Source: Parasulfitobacter algicola
Lineage (GTDB): Bacteria; Pseudomonadota; Alphaproteobacteria; Rhodobacterales; Rhodobacteraceae
Length of the DNA stretch: 64,000 bases
Assembly: GCF_013315265.1 (NCBI RefSeq)
Contig: NZ_JABUFE010000009.1
Span: forward strand, 62,001 to 126,000
Direction: 5' to 3'
Position 1 is the stretch's first letter. Each line of letters opens with the position of its first letter. A program made the translations under genes and the position numbers. The notes below the pieces were generated by a model. That model was not told the origin of the DNA. It made no database searches and was given only the letters and a program-made list of their open reading frames with translations. Shown here piece by piece: positions 36,418 to 45,726 of this stretch.

Positions 36418-36572
36418 TTTGCACAACAAATGTCACGTTGTTGCGCAAGAATCACATAAACAACACCCTGCAACGTATTGATTCTTGCAATGAATCTTGA
36501 AATCGCGCAGTTTATCCATAATCGCAGGCGCTAGACCTGCTTAACTGGGCGTGATCGGAGAGGCAGGTCACT

Positions 36573-38000
36573 ATGAAATACACAAACGCTATTAAGGCGG
36601 CTCTTTTGGGGTTCGCTGTAACTGTTGCAACCATTCCGACAGGAGTGAATGCAGAAACACTGCGCATTATGCGTGGTGCTCCATCGAGCGCATTGAATGT
36701 GCCGATGAACCGGGCTGTGGTCGTCGAAAGCGATGTACCATTTGCCGAACTCAGCATTGCCAATCCTGGGATTGCTGACATTTCAACCTTGTCAGATCGC
36801 ACGATCTATGTGTTGGGTAAAGAGCCAGGTCGTACAACACTGACCCTCCTGGGTGGCGATGGTCGTTTGATTTCAAACATCGACGTCCACGTTGCACCTG
36901 ATATCGGTGAATTCAAAGAACGTCTTCGTCAGATTCTTCCTGGTGAGAACATCGAAGTGCGGACAGCAAATGATGGTATCGTGCTGTCTGGAACTGTATC
37001 CAGTATCGCACGTCTTGATCGCGCTTTGGACTTGGCAAACCGCTATGCACCTGACCGCGTTTCCAACCTGATGATGGTTGGCGGCACACAACAGGTGATG
37101 TTGAAAGTGCGTTTTGCTGAAATGCAACGGACAGCGTCTAAGGCGCTTGGTTCGCGACTAAACATTTTTGGCGGTGGCCTCGAAGGCTTTGGAGTTAATG
37201 GTGTTGGCGATTTAGTGCCAAGAGTGGATCCTGATTCTGTAGATAACCGCGGTGTTTTAGGTGGAGGCGCTATCCAGGAAGCTACAAGTAGCGTAGGCTT
37301 GACGTTTGGTATTGGTGACTACGAAGTCGCTTGGATATTGGAAGCGCTTGAGCAAAAAGGTCTTGTCAGAACACTGGCTGAACCTAACCTAGTTGCATTA
37401 TCGGGTCAGGAAGCAACATTCTTGGCAGGTGGTGAATATCCTGTCGCTGTTGCCCAAGATGATGAAACAATCACTGTTGAATTCAAGCCGTTTGGTGTTG
37501 AATTAAACTTTATTCCACGTGTGGTCGATGGTGATACGATCAACCTTAGTTTGGAAGCTGCGGTAAGTTCGATTGATCCTTCGGTTAGTTTTCGTGCTGA
37601 TGTCGATGGGATTGAAATCTTTGGCTTCCGCAGACGTGAAACATCCACAACAGTCGAAATGCGTGATGGTGAAAGCTTTGCGATTGCTGGTTTGTTGGAG
37701 GATGATTTTTCTAATACGGCAACGCAGACACCTTGGTTGGGCGATGTGCCGATCTTGGGTTCATTGTTCCGCAGTGCATCTTTCGAACGCGGTCAGTCTG
37801 AACTGGTCATCATCATCACACCGCATCTTGTCACACCAACACGCGGCGAAGCACTTGCATTGCCAACAGATCGGGTCACACTGCCAACTGAAGGTGAATT
37901 CTTCATCAATGGTCGTATGCAAGGTCGTCTTCGTGGTAGTGCAGAAGCAGAAGTAGCAAAGCAGGACTTCAATGGGTCCTACGGCTACGTAATGGACTAA
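36573..38000 (+). CDS. cpaC: Tad secretin CpaC (RcpA)
   Basis: A 475-residue secretin precursor with a signal peptide to about residue 27 (NAE). The N-terminal pilus domain (NRAVVVESDVPFAELSIANPGIADIS) is followed by a BON-like segment and the secretin core: LVRTLAEPNLVALSGQEATFLAGGEYPV, TVEFKPFGVELNFIPRV, and DVPILGSLFRS. It forms the outer-membrane pore for the Flp fibre. It lies just before an OmpA lipoprotein, 14 bases away. Confidence 0.94.
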   Translation: MKYTNAIKAALLGFAVTVATIPTGVNAETLRIMRGAPSSALNVPMNRAVVVESDVPFAELSIANPGIADISTLSDRTIYVLGKEPGRTTLTLLGGDGRLISNIDVHVAPDIGEFKERLRQILPGENIEVRTANDGIVLSGTVSSIARLDRALDLANRYAPDRVSNLMMVGGTQQVMLKVRFAEMQRTASKALGSRLNIFGGGLEGFGVNGVGDLVPRVDPDSVDNRGVLGGGAIQEATSSVGLTFGIGDYEVAWILEALEQKGLVRTLAEPNLVALSGQEATFLAGGEYPVAVAQDDETITVEFKPFGVELNFIPRVVDGDTINLSLEAAVSSIDPSVSFRADVDGIEIFGFRRRETSTTVEMRDGESFAIAGLLEDDFSNTATQTPWLGDVPILGSLFRSASFERGQSELVIIITPHLVTPTRGEALALPTDRVTLPTEGEFFINGRMQGRLRGSAEAEVAKQDFNGSYGYVMD

Positions 38001-38014
38001 GGGGCATGAAAGCT

Positions 38015-38671
38015 ATGAAAAAATCACTTCTTATCATGGGCCTCTTTGCCCTTGCGGCTTGCGAATCCGGCTCTGGCCCCGCAAGTCTGGCACAAGAAAC
38101 AGGCGCTCAGGTTGACCAAGGTAACTTTGGCAACGCCACGATGAACAACACGCTTGTTCAGAATGGGGAACGCTCGGCAACAATCAACCTGACCAACCGT
38201 TTCGCAAGTGAGGTTGATCCATCTGTAACCTTCGCATTTAACAGTGCGGCTCTTGATGATGCGGCACGTCAAACGCTGCGCCAGCAAGCGACATGGATTC
38301 AGCAGTTCCCAGAGGTGCGGTTCCGTGTATATGGCCACACCGATCTGGTTGGATCAGATCAATATAACCAGACACTTGGTCGTCGTCGTGCAGAAGCTGC
38401 TGTCAATTATCTTGTAAGCCAAGGTGTTGATCGTCGCAGACTGGAAGCACTGGTATCGTTTGGAGAAACACGTCCTGTCGTATCAACGCAGGATCGTGAG
38501 CGCCGCAATCGCCGCACAGTAACAGAGGTTGCAGGTTTCGTGAAAAACCACCCTGCTCTTCTGAATGGTAAGTACGCTGAAGTTATCTTCAGAGAGTATA
38601 TTGATCCAGGCGCAAGCTATCCGACCGAACTTCAGACCATTGCAGGGTCCGAAGTGCAGGCTGGTCAGTAA
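38015..38671 (+). CDS. OmpA-family lipoprotein of the tad locus
   Basis: A 218-residue protein with a lipobox LAAC near residue 16, then a low-complexity stretch and an OmpA C-like domain (VTFAFNSAALDDAARQTL, VYGHTDLVGSDQYNQTLGRRRAEAAV) that binds peptidoglycan. The ATG at 38015 suits the GGGG site better than the one at 38006. It probably anchors the secretin to the wall, as RcpB-like or OmpA-like proteins do in other tad loci. Confidence 0.88.
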   Translation: MKKSLLIMGLFALAACESGSGPASLAQETGAQVDQGNFGNATMNNTLVQNGERSATINLTNRFASEVDPSVTFAFNSAALDDAARQTLRQQATWIQQFPEVRFRVYGHTDLVGSDQYNQTLGRRRAEAAVNYLVSQGVDRRRLEALVSFGETRPVVSTQDRERRNRRTVTEVAGFVKNHPALLNGKYAEVIFREYIDPGASYPTELQTIAGSEVQAGQ

Positions 38672-38684
38672 ACAAACAGTTCCG

Positions 38685-38709
38685 AGAAACCGCATAATCG
38701 CGGTTTTTT
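38685..38709 (+). terminator. Terminator after the OmpA gene
   Basis: AAACCGC and GCGGTTT form a 7-bp stem with a 6-base loop, followed by TTT. It is close to the stop of the OmpA gene. Confidence 0.75.
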
Positions 38710-38754
38710 GGCCCCAATGTTGCCAAAGTCTGACAACATGTTCGAAATTAGGGG

Positions 38755-38784
38755 AAAAGCGCCAGGAAAACCCTGGCGCTTTTT
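38755..38784 (+). terminator. Second strong terminator before cpaE
   Basis: AAAAGCGCCAGG pairs fully with CCTGGCGCTTTT around a 6-base loop. It lies 70 bases beyond the first terminator. Between them ATGTTG and CAACAT (38718-38741) could form a further small hairpin. Confidence 0.9.
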
Positions 38785-38871
38785 GTATTGGGCAGGCTTA
38801 TACTCATAAAGATGTATATTGTTGATAACGAGTCGGCCCGCAGACTGGGGAATGTATAAGGATGAAAAGCG

Positions 38872-40116
38872 ATGAGTAGCGCTATGGTGCAATCAGATGA
38901 GGCACAGATCACGGCCTGTACGATATGTCGTGACATCCAGAATTTTGATTTGCTTATTGATGACATGGAAGGTGCATTAGGCGAAAGCTGGGGCGACCTG
39001 GGGTTTAATGATGCCATGTCTTTCTTTAAGCAGCCGGACGCATCGCAGCTGGAATTTGTTGCGATCGCCGTTGATGCCGAAGACGAAGAAGACCTGACAC
39101 TGATCGAAGAGATCGTAAAGGGTGCCAAGGACAGCAACATCAAGGTTATTTTGATCGCTGATGAAGTTAGCCCTGCGGCCCTGCACCGTCTTCTGCAGAC
39201 CGGGGCTGACAGTTTTGTGCCCTATCCGCTGCCTGATGGCGAACTTCACGCCGCAATCGAACGTATTCGCATACCCGAGCCCGAGATAACGGGTGGTGGT
39301 GAAGGCCAGGTTGCACAAAAGTTCCTCGGCAGCAAAAATGGCGTTGTTCTACCCGTGCATGGACTTGCTGGCGGATCAGGCGCAACAACATTTGCGGTAA
39401 ATCTAGCTTGGGAATTGGCAAACGTTTATAAGAAAGATAATCCGACAGTGTGTGTTTTGGATTTCGAACTTCAGTTTGGAAACACAGCAACTTATCTTGA
39501 TCTAGCACGTCGCGAAGCTGTTTACGAATTATTGGTTGATACCGAAAATATGGATCGTGAGAGCTTTTTGCAGGCGTTGCAGCCGTTTAAAGACAAGGTT
39601 CATGTACTAACTGCACCGACTGACATCTTACCTTTGGATCTCATCGGTCCCGAGGATGTTTTGCGTATTCTGGCAATGGCCAAAGCCAACTTTGATTATG
39701 TGATTGTTGACATGCCGTCAACATTGGTTGCCTGGACGGAAACGGTACTGAACGAAGCGCAGGTTTACTTTACTCTGTTCGAAATGGATATGCGCTCTGC
39801 CCAAAATGCGATCAGAATGATCAAAGCTTTAAAAGCGGAAGAGCTTCCGTACGACAGATTGCGTTTTGTCGTTAACCGCGCCCCAAAATTTACTGACATG
39901 CAGGGCAAGGCGCGCGTAAAACGTATGGGCGAAACACTTGATATCAAAATCGAAGTACAGCTGCCTGATGGCGGCAAACAAGTCATGGAATCTGGGGATC
40001 ATGGCGAACCGCTGGCTGAAACAGCTGGTAAAAATCCCCTTCGTAAAGAAATTCAGAAACTCGCAGCGTCGCTTCATGAATTGAATGTCGAAGCCGCTGC
40101 TCAAGAGTCTCTATGA
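38872..40116 (+). CDS. cpaE: Tad locus MinD-like ATPase CpaE (TadZ)
   Basis: A 414-residue protein: an N-terminal receiver-like domain (about 1-140) without the phospho-acceptor set, then a ParA/MinD-like ATPase. The Walker A is deviant: GLAGGSGATTFAVNLA near residue 163 lacks the usual Lys of GKGGxGKT. VCVLDFELQFGNTATYLDL and YVIVDMPSTL complete the fold. It localises the pilus machine to a pole. AAGGAT lies upstream of the ATG. Confidence 0.92.
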   Translation: MSSAMVQSDEAQITACTICRDIQNFDLLIDDMEGALGESWGDLGFNDAMSFFKQPDASQLEFVAIAVDAEDEEDLTLIEEIVKGAKDSNIKVILIADEVSPAALHRLLQTGADSFVPYPLPDGELHAAIERIRIPEPEITGGGEGQVAQKFLGSKNGVVLPVHGLAGGSGATTFAVNLAWELANVYKKDNPTVCVLDFELQFGNTATYLDLARREAVYELLVDTENMDRESFLQALQPFKDKVHVLTAPTDILPLDLIGPEDVLRILAMAKANFDYVIVDMPSTLVAWTETVLNEAQVYFTLFEMDMRSAQNAIRMIKALKAEELPYDRLRFVVNRAPKFTDMQGKARVKRMGETLDIKIEVQLPDGGKQVMESGDHGEPLAETAGKNPLRKEIQKLAASLHELNVEAAAQESL

Positions 40117-40139
40117 TTTTATGAAAAGGGTGCTGACAC

Positions 40140-41591
40140 ATGTTTTCACGCTATAAAAAGCCAAACGGATCGAAACCAGAAGCTGGTTCAGAAGCCGCAA
40201 CTGTTAAACCTGTTGATGCAAATGCATCAGCAAAGCAAGTCACTGCCGTAAAGCCTTCAAAGATGAAACCCCAAAAGGTTTCAGCACAGGCCGCGCCTAT
40301 GGATAAAGAAAAAAAGCGGAAAGAACGCCTGGGCGAAATCAAACTTCAGCTTCATACAGAACTTCTGGATAACCTGAACCTTTCGGCCCTTGAAAATGCG
40401 TCTGAAAGTGACCTTCGCGCTGAGATCAACGAAATCGCGACAGAAGCATTAAATAATATGAACGTGGTTTTGAACCGCGAAGAACGTTCTATTTTGAACC
40501 AGGATCTGTATGACGAAGTGACAGGTCTTGGGCCGCTTGAGCCGCTTTTGAAAGACGAAGACGTCAATGATATTCTGGTAAACGGACCACAGCAGATCTT
40601 CATAGAGCGTGCTGGTAAACTGATGTTGAGTGACATTACCTTTAAAGATGAACGTCACCTGCTGCGGATTATCGATAAGATCGTGTCTGCGGTTGGACGT
40701 CGTGTTGATGAATCCAACCCTTATGTCGATGCGCGCTTGGCCGATGGGTCGCGTTTTAACGCCATGGTTCCGCCCATTGCAGTGGATGGATCACTGGTAT
40801 CAATTCGTAAGTTCAAAAAAGAAAAGCTAAGTATCGATAAACTGGTCGAATTCGGTGCCTTTACCGATGAAATGGCCGCCTATCTTCAAGCAGCAGTGTC
40901 GACACGTCTGAACGTGATCGTATCGGGTGGTACGGGTTCTGGTAAAACGACCACTCTGAACGCGCTTTCATCGTTTATTGATGATGCCGAGCGCATTCTG
41001 ACGATCGAGGATACAGCGGAACTTCAGCTTCAACAGACACACGTGGGTCGGATGGAAAGCCGCCCGCCAAACGTTGAAGGAAAGGGGGCCGTTTCGCAAC
41101 GCGACTGTTTGAAAAACGCCCTTCGGATGCGACCTGATCGGATTATCGTGGGTGAGACGCGTGGCGAAGAAGTCATCGACATGCTTCAGGCGATGAACAC
41201 GGGCCATGACGGCTCAATGACAACCATCCACGCCAACTCAGCACGTGATGCTGTGTCTCGTTTGGAAAACATGATTGCGATGGCCGGCATCGAAATGCCG
41301 ATCAAAGCGGTCCGAAGCCAAATCGGTAGTGCTGTGAACCTGGTCGTTCAGGCCAGCCGTTTGCAAGATGGTTCGCGTCGCATGACATCCATCACGGAAA
41401 TAACCGGGATGGAAGGTGATGTTCTGTCCATGCAGGAAATTTTCAAATTCCAGCGTGTCGGCCTTAGCCCCGACAACAAAATTATCGGCCACTTCACTGC
41501 AACAGGTGTGCGGTCCCACTTTTCGGAACGTTTCCGCCTGTGGGGATACGATTTGCCGGCATCTGTCTTTGAACCTATGGCCGCGGAGTAA
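40140..41591 (+). CDS. cpaF: Tad assembly ATPase CpaF (TadA)
   Basis: A 483-residue secretion ATPase. After a Lys/Ala-rich N-terminus come [15 protein letters not shown] and [19 protein letters not shown]; the Walker A is [17 protein letters not shown] near residue 262. Then [13 protein letters not shown] (Walker B-like), the His box [13 protein letters not shown] and a C-terminal domain. It hydrolyses ATP in the cytoplasm to drive Flp fibre export. Confidence 0.95.
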   Translation: MFSRYKKPNGSKPEAGSEAATVKPVDANASAKQVTAVKPSKMKPQKVSAQAAPMDKEKKRKERLGEIKLQLHTELLDNLNLSALENASESDLRAEINEIATEALNNMNVVLNREERSILNQDLYDEVTGLGPLEPLLKDEDVNDILVNGPQQIFIERAGKLMLSDITFKDERHLLRIIDKIVSAVGRRVDESNPYVDARLADGSRFNAMVPPIAVDGSLVSIRKFKKEKLSIDKLVEFGAFTDEMAAYLQAAVSTRLNVIVSGGTGSGKTTTLNALSSFIDDAERILTIEDTAELQLQQTHVGRMESRPPNVEGKGAVSQRDCLKNALRMRPDRIIVGETRGEEVIDMLQAMNTGHDGSMTTIHANSARDAVSRLENMIAMAGIEMPIKAVRSQIGSAVNLVVQASRLQDGSRRMTSITEITGMEGDVLSMQEIFKFQRVGLSPDNKIIGHFTATGVRSHFSERFRLWGYDLPASVFEPMAAE

Positions 41592-41596
41592 ATATT

Positions 41597-42565
41597 ATGA
41601 GTTTTGATCCCGCAATTCTAATCTATGGTATCATCTTTATTGGTGTTTTGCTGCTTGTCGAAGGTCTTTACCTTGTCATGTTTGGCAAGTCGATCAGCTT
41701 GAATTCCAAAGTGAACCGTCGCCTCGAAATGCTTGAAAAGGGTGTGGCGCGCGAACAAGTTCTGGAACAGCTTCGCAAAGAGATGAGCCAGCACATGAAA
41801 TCGCGGTCCATTCCGTTGTATTCCATGCTGGCCGACCGCGCACAAAAGGCAAATATTGCTTTTACTCCTGGCCAATTGGTCATGATCATGGTCGCAGTAT
41901 CTGTCTTTGCCTTTATCGCAATGACTTTTGGTACGGGCGCTGGTCTTCTGGTCCGCGTATTTGTATCGATCTTCATGGGTGTTGTCGGTGTTTTCATGTG
42001 GGTGAATAGCAAAGCCAAGAAACGCATGGGAATGATCGAAGAGCAATTGCCTGATGCTGTTGAACTGATGGTCCGAAGCCTGCGTGTTGGCCACCCGTTT
42101 TCAAGTGCAGTTAATATCGTTGCAAAAGAGGTGAAAGATCCACTTGGCACGGAAATGGGCGTTATTGCAGATGAATTTGCTTATGGTCGCGATGTTGGCG
42201 AATCCCTCAAGGCAATGGCCGAACGGATGGATAACCAAGATATGCGCTTTTTGGCTGTTGCCGTAACAATCCAACAAACGTCCGGTGGTAACTTAGCCGA
42301 AATTTTGCATGGTCTGGCATTGGTGATCCGATCTCGCTTTCGTTTGTTTCGCAGGGTCAAAGCAATCACGGCTGAGGCAAAATGGTCAGGTGTTTTCCTG
42401 TCCAGTTTCCCTGTTGTCGTGATGGTATTGATGAACCTCGTACGTCCGGATTATTATGACGAAGTCCGTGAAACAGCGGTATTTGTTCCAGCGTGTCTGG
42501 TTGTTGCAGGCTTTTTGATTGCGAACATCTTCGTTATGCGCGCACTCGTCAACATCAAGGTATAA
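41597..42565 (+). CDS. tadB: Tad platform protein TadB
   Basis: A 322-residue membrane protein of the type II secretion F family, with helices near the N-terminus, around residues 95-130, and at the C-terminus. The core motif is EEQLPDAVELMVRSLRVGHPFSSAV and DMRFLAVAVTIQQTSGGNLAEIL. With TadC it makes the inner-membrane platform for CpaF. Spacing to cpaF is 5 bases. Confidence 0.93.
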   Translation: MSFDPAILIYGIIFIGVLLLVEGLYLVMFGKSISLNSKVNRRLEMLEKGVAREQVLEQLRKEMSQHMKSRSIPLYSMLADRAQKANIAFTPGQLVMIMVAVSVFAFIAMTFGTGAGLLVRVFVSIFMGVVGVFMWVNSKAKKRMGMIEEQLPDAVELMVRSLRVGHPFSSAVNIVAKEVKDPLGTEMGVIADEFAYGRDVGESLKAMAERMDNQDMRFLAVAVTIQQTSGGNLAEILHGLALVIRSRFRLFRRVKAITAEAKWSGVFLSSFPVVVMVLMNLVRPDYYDEVRETAVFVPACLVVAGFLIANIFVMRALVNIKV

Positions 42566-42577
42566 GGAGCAACTGAA

Positions 42578-43564
42578 ATGGAATTCCTGACCCAAATTAA
42601 CGATATGCTGACTGATAGATTTGGTCCTCTTGGCCCCTTGCTTGCTGTCGGTGTGCTTGGCTTTTTGTTGATACTTCTGACGCTTCCGATTTTTTTGAAA
42701 AAGCAAAAAGATCCATTAGCACGTCTGAAAGAAGCCAATAAAGACAACACTCCAAAAGAGAAAAAACAGTCACTTCGTCTTGGCGGTAAGTTCGCTACCC
42801 TGAATAAATATTCCAATTTCCTTGAGCCGGAAAACGAAGAAGAATATTCCGCAACACGCCTTAAATTATTGCAAGCCGGATATCGTGGGAAAGACGCCGT
42901 ACGGACGTTTCACTTTGCCTCATTTGCACTTGGTATCGGCCTATTGGCTTTTGGTGCGCTTTTGGCATTGGTTCGAATTGCAACGACGGATGGCATTTCA
43001 ACAACTTCGCTGTTGTTGACCGTATTTATCCCGGGCTTAATTGGATACATGCTACCAAAATATTGGGTAACGCGTCGAAAACAGGCGCGTCAGGATGAAA
43101 TTATTAACGGCTTTCCTGATGCACTTGACATGATGCTTGTTTGTGTTGAGGCGGGTCAATCGCTTGATCAATCTATCATTCGTGTTTCCGGAGAAATCAA
43201 AGCAGGGTACCCTGCTTTGTCCGAGGAGTTTGAAACTGTCGCACAGGAAATGAAGGCCGGTAAAGAAAAATCTAACGTCCTCAGAGATATGTCAGAACGT
43301 GCCGATGTACAGGATGTTTCTAGCTTCGTGACGGTTTTGATTCAATCGGCTCAATTTGGTACATCCATTGCAGACGCGTTGCGAGTATACGCAAGCGAAA
43401 TGCGGGACAAGCGCGTGATGCGTGCAGAAGAAAAAGCAAACAAATTGCCAACAAAAATGACATTGGCAACAATGATGCTGACGGTTCCACCACTTCTGAT
43501 TATTTTGATTGGACCGTCGATTTATAGTATCTACAACACAATGATGAATATGACTGTGAACTGA
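42578..43564 (+). CDS. tadC: Tad platform protein TadC
   Basis: A 328-residue partner of TadB with the same F-domain (NGFPDALDMMLVCVEAGQSLDQSI, DVQDVSSFVTVLIQSAQFGTSIADAL) and membrane helices at about 14-35, 110-150 and the C-terminus. It completes the inner-membrane platform. The stop is directly followed by the ATG of tadD. Confidence 0.93.
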   Translation: MEFLTQINDMLTDRFGPLGPLLAVGVLGFLLILLTLPIFLKKQKDPLARLKEANKDNTPKEKKQSLRLGGKFATLNKYSNFLEPENEEEYSATRLKLLQAGYRGKDAVRTFHFASFALGIGLLAFGALLALVRIATTDGISTTSLLLTVFIPGLIGYMLPKYWVTRRKQARQDEIINGFPDALDMMLVCVEAGQSLDQSIIRVSGEIKAGYPALSEEFETVAQEMKAGKEKSNVLRDMSERADVQDVSSFVTVLIQSAQFGTSIADALRVYASEMRDKRVMRAEEKANKLPTKMTLATMMLTVPPLLIILIGPSIYSIYNTMMNMTVN

Positions 43565-44125
43565 ATGAAAATTCGGGCTTCTATCATAGCCACAATGTGC
43601 ATGTATTTTTTGGCCGCCTGTAACCCAGGTGGCCAAGATACATCTAGGGACAGTCCTTTTGCACCCCAAGGTATTGCTCGTGGAAAATCTGTGGATGGAC
43701 TGACTGTTGGTCATCGCTTAATGGCCAACGGCCAATACGAGTTGGCGCTCAAATCCTATACCAGGTCAATTGGTGATCAGGGTATGTCAGTGGATGTTTT
43801 AAGTGCACTTGGATCTGCCAATCTGCGCTTGGGGCGTCTTGGTCAAGCCGAACGATTGCTGCGTCGCGCTATTGAAGAAGACGAAACTTTCGTGCCCGCA
43901 TGGAACAATTTGGGTGTCGTCATGTACGAAAGAGGCGTTTATAGCGAAGCAGCTCGTATTTTTAAGCGCGCATTTGCATTAGATAGCGGAAATAGCAACG
44001 AAATTCGCGATAATTTGCGGTTGGCACTCGCAAAAGTCGAAAATCCAGCGTATGATGAACAAGAAGAAAAAATACAATTGGTGCGTCGGGGCACAGGAGA
44101 CTATCTGATCCTGGCGACACCATGA
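43565..44125 (+). CDS. tadD: Tad TPR lipoprotein TadD
   Basis: A 186-residue lipoprotein (lipobox FLAAC, Cys19) with tetratricopeptide repeats in the middle (ALKSYTRSIGDQG, AERLLRRAIEEDETFVPAWNNLG, EAARIFKRAFALDSG). TadD lipoproteins help the secretin reach the outer membrane. It begins at the base after the tadC stop. Confidence 0.88.
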   Translation: MKIRASIIATMCMYFLAACNPGGQDTSRDSPFAPQGIARGKSVDGLTVGHRLMANGQYELALKSYTRSIGDQGMSVDVLSALGSANLRLGRLGQAERLLRRAIEEDETFVPAWNNLGVVMYERGVYSEAARIFKRAFALDSGNSNEIRDNLRLALAKVENPAYDEQEEKIQLVRRGTGDYLILATP

Positions 44126-44155
44126 CGAGGTGAAGCAGTAAAAGGACGCAGAAAA

Positions 44156-45016
44156 ATGCGCCAACAGGTACTTTTTAGCATCTGCTTAACAGCAGTAATT
44201 GGACTCGCGGCCTGCGAAAAAAAGGGCGGCGAGGCAGAGGTTGAACGTGCGTTGAAAGACTTGAATGTCATCGACGAAAGCAACCTTAACAACGTAATGG
44301 CAACCGCCGCTGATCCAAATGAGGCAGTGTCATATTTTCGCCGGGCCACAACAAATGACCCTGATCGCATTGATCTACAACGCGGACTTGCGCAATCTCT
44401 GGTACGCGCAAAACGCCCAACCGAAGCTGTAACCGCTTGGGCTAAAGTCGTTGATCATAAAGAATCAGTTCCTAATGACCGTGTTGAACTGGCGGATGCG
44501 TTGATCCGTACAGGACAATGGGATCGCGCCGAAAGCGTATTGGACAGCGTGCCCCCCACCCACGAAACCTTCAAGCGTTACAGGCTTGAAGCAATGGTTG
44601 CGGACAGCAATCAGGAGTGGGATAAATCTGACAGCTTTTACGAAACCGCTCTTGGTCTGACCACGCGACCATCTGGTGTGTTGAATAACTGGGGTTATTC
44701 CAAAATGTCACGCGGCGATCACAAGGGTGCGGAAAGCCTGTTTATTCAAGCCATTCAGGATAATCCGAAGCTGTTCACAGCAAAAAACAATCTGATCTTG
44801 GCACGTGGTGCACAGCGCAGATACGATCTTCCTTTGATCAAAATGACTCAGATTGAACGGGCTCAACTTCTGCATACACTTGCATTGACCGCAATAAAAC
44901 AAGGCGATGTGAATGTGGGTAAAGGTCTTCTGCAAGAAGCCATCGACACCCACCCACAGCACTTTGAAGCTGCTGTGATAAGTTTACGCGCACTCCAAAA
45001 TGGCGTATCAAACTGA
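44156..45016 (+). CDS. Second TPR lipoprotein of the tad locus
   Basis: A 286-residue lipoprotein (lipobox GLAAC near residue 20) with several TPR-like helix pairs (EAVSYFRRATTNDPDRIDLQ, AVTAWAKVV, NNWGYSKMSRGDHKGAESLF). It is distinct from tadD and longer. Such a second TPR lipoprotein follows tadD in several Rhodobacteraceae tad loci; it may be a second secretin pilot or assembly factor. Confidence 0.82.
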   Translation: MRQQVLFSICLTAVIGLAACEKKGGEAEVERALKDLNVIDESNLNNVMATAADPNEAVSYFRRATTNDPDRIDLQRGLAQSLVRAKRPTEAVTAWAKVVDHKESVPNDRVELADALIRTGQWDRAESVLDSVPPTHETFKRYRLEAMVADSNQEWDKSDSFYETALGLTTRPSGVLNNWGYSKMSRGDHKGAESLFIQAIQDNPKLFTAKNNLILARGAQRRYDLPLIKMTQIERAQLLHTLALTAIKQGDVNVGKGLLQEAIDTHPQHFEAAVISLRALQNGVSN

Positions 45017-45021
45017 TAAAG

Positions 45022-45045
45022 ATGGCCGAGATAATCGGCCATTTC
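45022..45045 (+). terminator. Hairpin between TPR gene and prepilin peptidase
   Basis: ATGGCCGA and TCGGCCAT form a perfect 8-bp stem with a 5-base loop, then TTC. The short T run suggests a weak terminator or an attenuator or mRNA-end hairpin. Confidence 0.5.
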
Positions 45046-45066
45046 TAACAGAAGGCAGGAATACAT

Positions 45067-45564
45067 ATGGACTTAGCCGCAAATTCGGCGTTGTGGTTTC
45101 TGCCTTTCGTCATCCCTATTGCATTATACACAGCATTTTCTGATCTTCGGACGATGAAAATTCCCAACTATGCTGTCATAGCATTGGTGGTGGTGTACGT
45201 CGTTGTTGGTCCTATCGCGCTGCCACTAGCAGATTACCTTTGGGGCTATGCGGCCTTGGTTATCGTGCTGTTGTTTGGGTTCATATTATCTCTCGCGCGG
45301 GCCATTGGCGCTGGGGATGCCAAATTCATCGCCGCTGCCGCACCCTTTATTGCGTTTGGGGATATCCTTGTCATCTTAACGATCTTGACCGCAAATCTGC
45401 TTGGAACATTTGCCACCCATCGCATCGTCAAATATACCCCCCCCTTGCGAAATATGGCTGCAGATTGGAAAAGTTGGAACACGGGCGCAAAATTTCCGAT
45501 GGGGTTCGCGCTTGCCTCAAGCCTTGTGTTTTATTTATCGCTTGCGATTGTTTTCGGACGATAG
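45067..45564 (+). CDS. Prepilin peptidase (CpaA/TadV type)
   Basis: A 165-residue membrane aspartic protease with five or six helices. The two catalytic Asp are in FSDLRTMKIPN and in GAGDAKF (the GxGD motif). It lacks the methylase domain of PilD, as usual for TadV. It would cut the two Flp pilins after the Gly of the leader. It follows the second TPR lipoprotein. Confidence 0.92.
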   Translation: MDLAANSALWFLPFVIPIALYTAFSDLRTMKIPNYAVIALVVVYVVVGPIALPLADYLWGYAALVIVLLFGFILSLARAIGAGDAKFIAAAAPFIAFGDILVILTILTANLLGTFATHRIVKYTPPLRNMAADWKSWNTGAKFPMGFALASSLVFYLSLAIVFGR

Positions 45565-45726
45565 ATTTACAGGCAAAAAAGCAACAGATTGTTTCCTGCA
45601 TTCATAATTTAGTCAAAGATACGCCACGAAACGCCACTATTGTTACTATCAGTATGGGTTTAGGTTGGCACAAGCTGACTTAATCAGTAATTTATGAGTC
45701 TGGACATAAGGAAAGCAGGGACCACC

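Noticed and set aside
38872-40116. Idea that the missing Walker A Lys shows a broken cpaE
   Set aside because: TadZ/CpaE proteins commonly have a deviant Walker A, so this is normal for the family.
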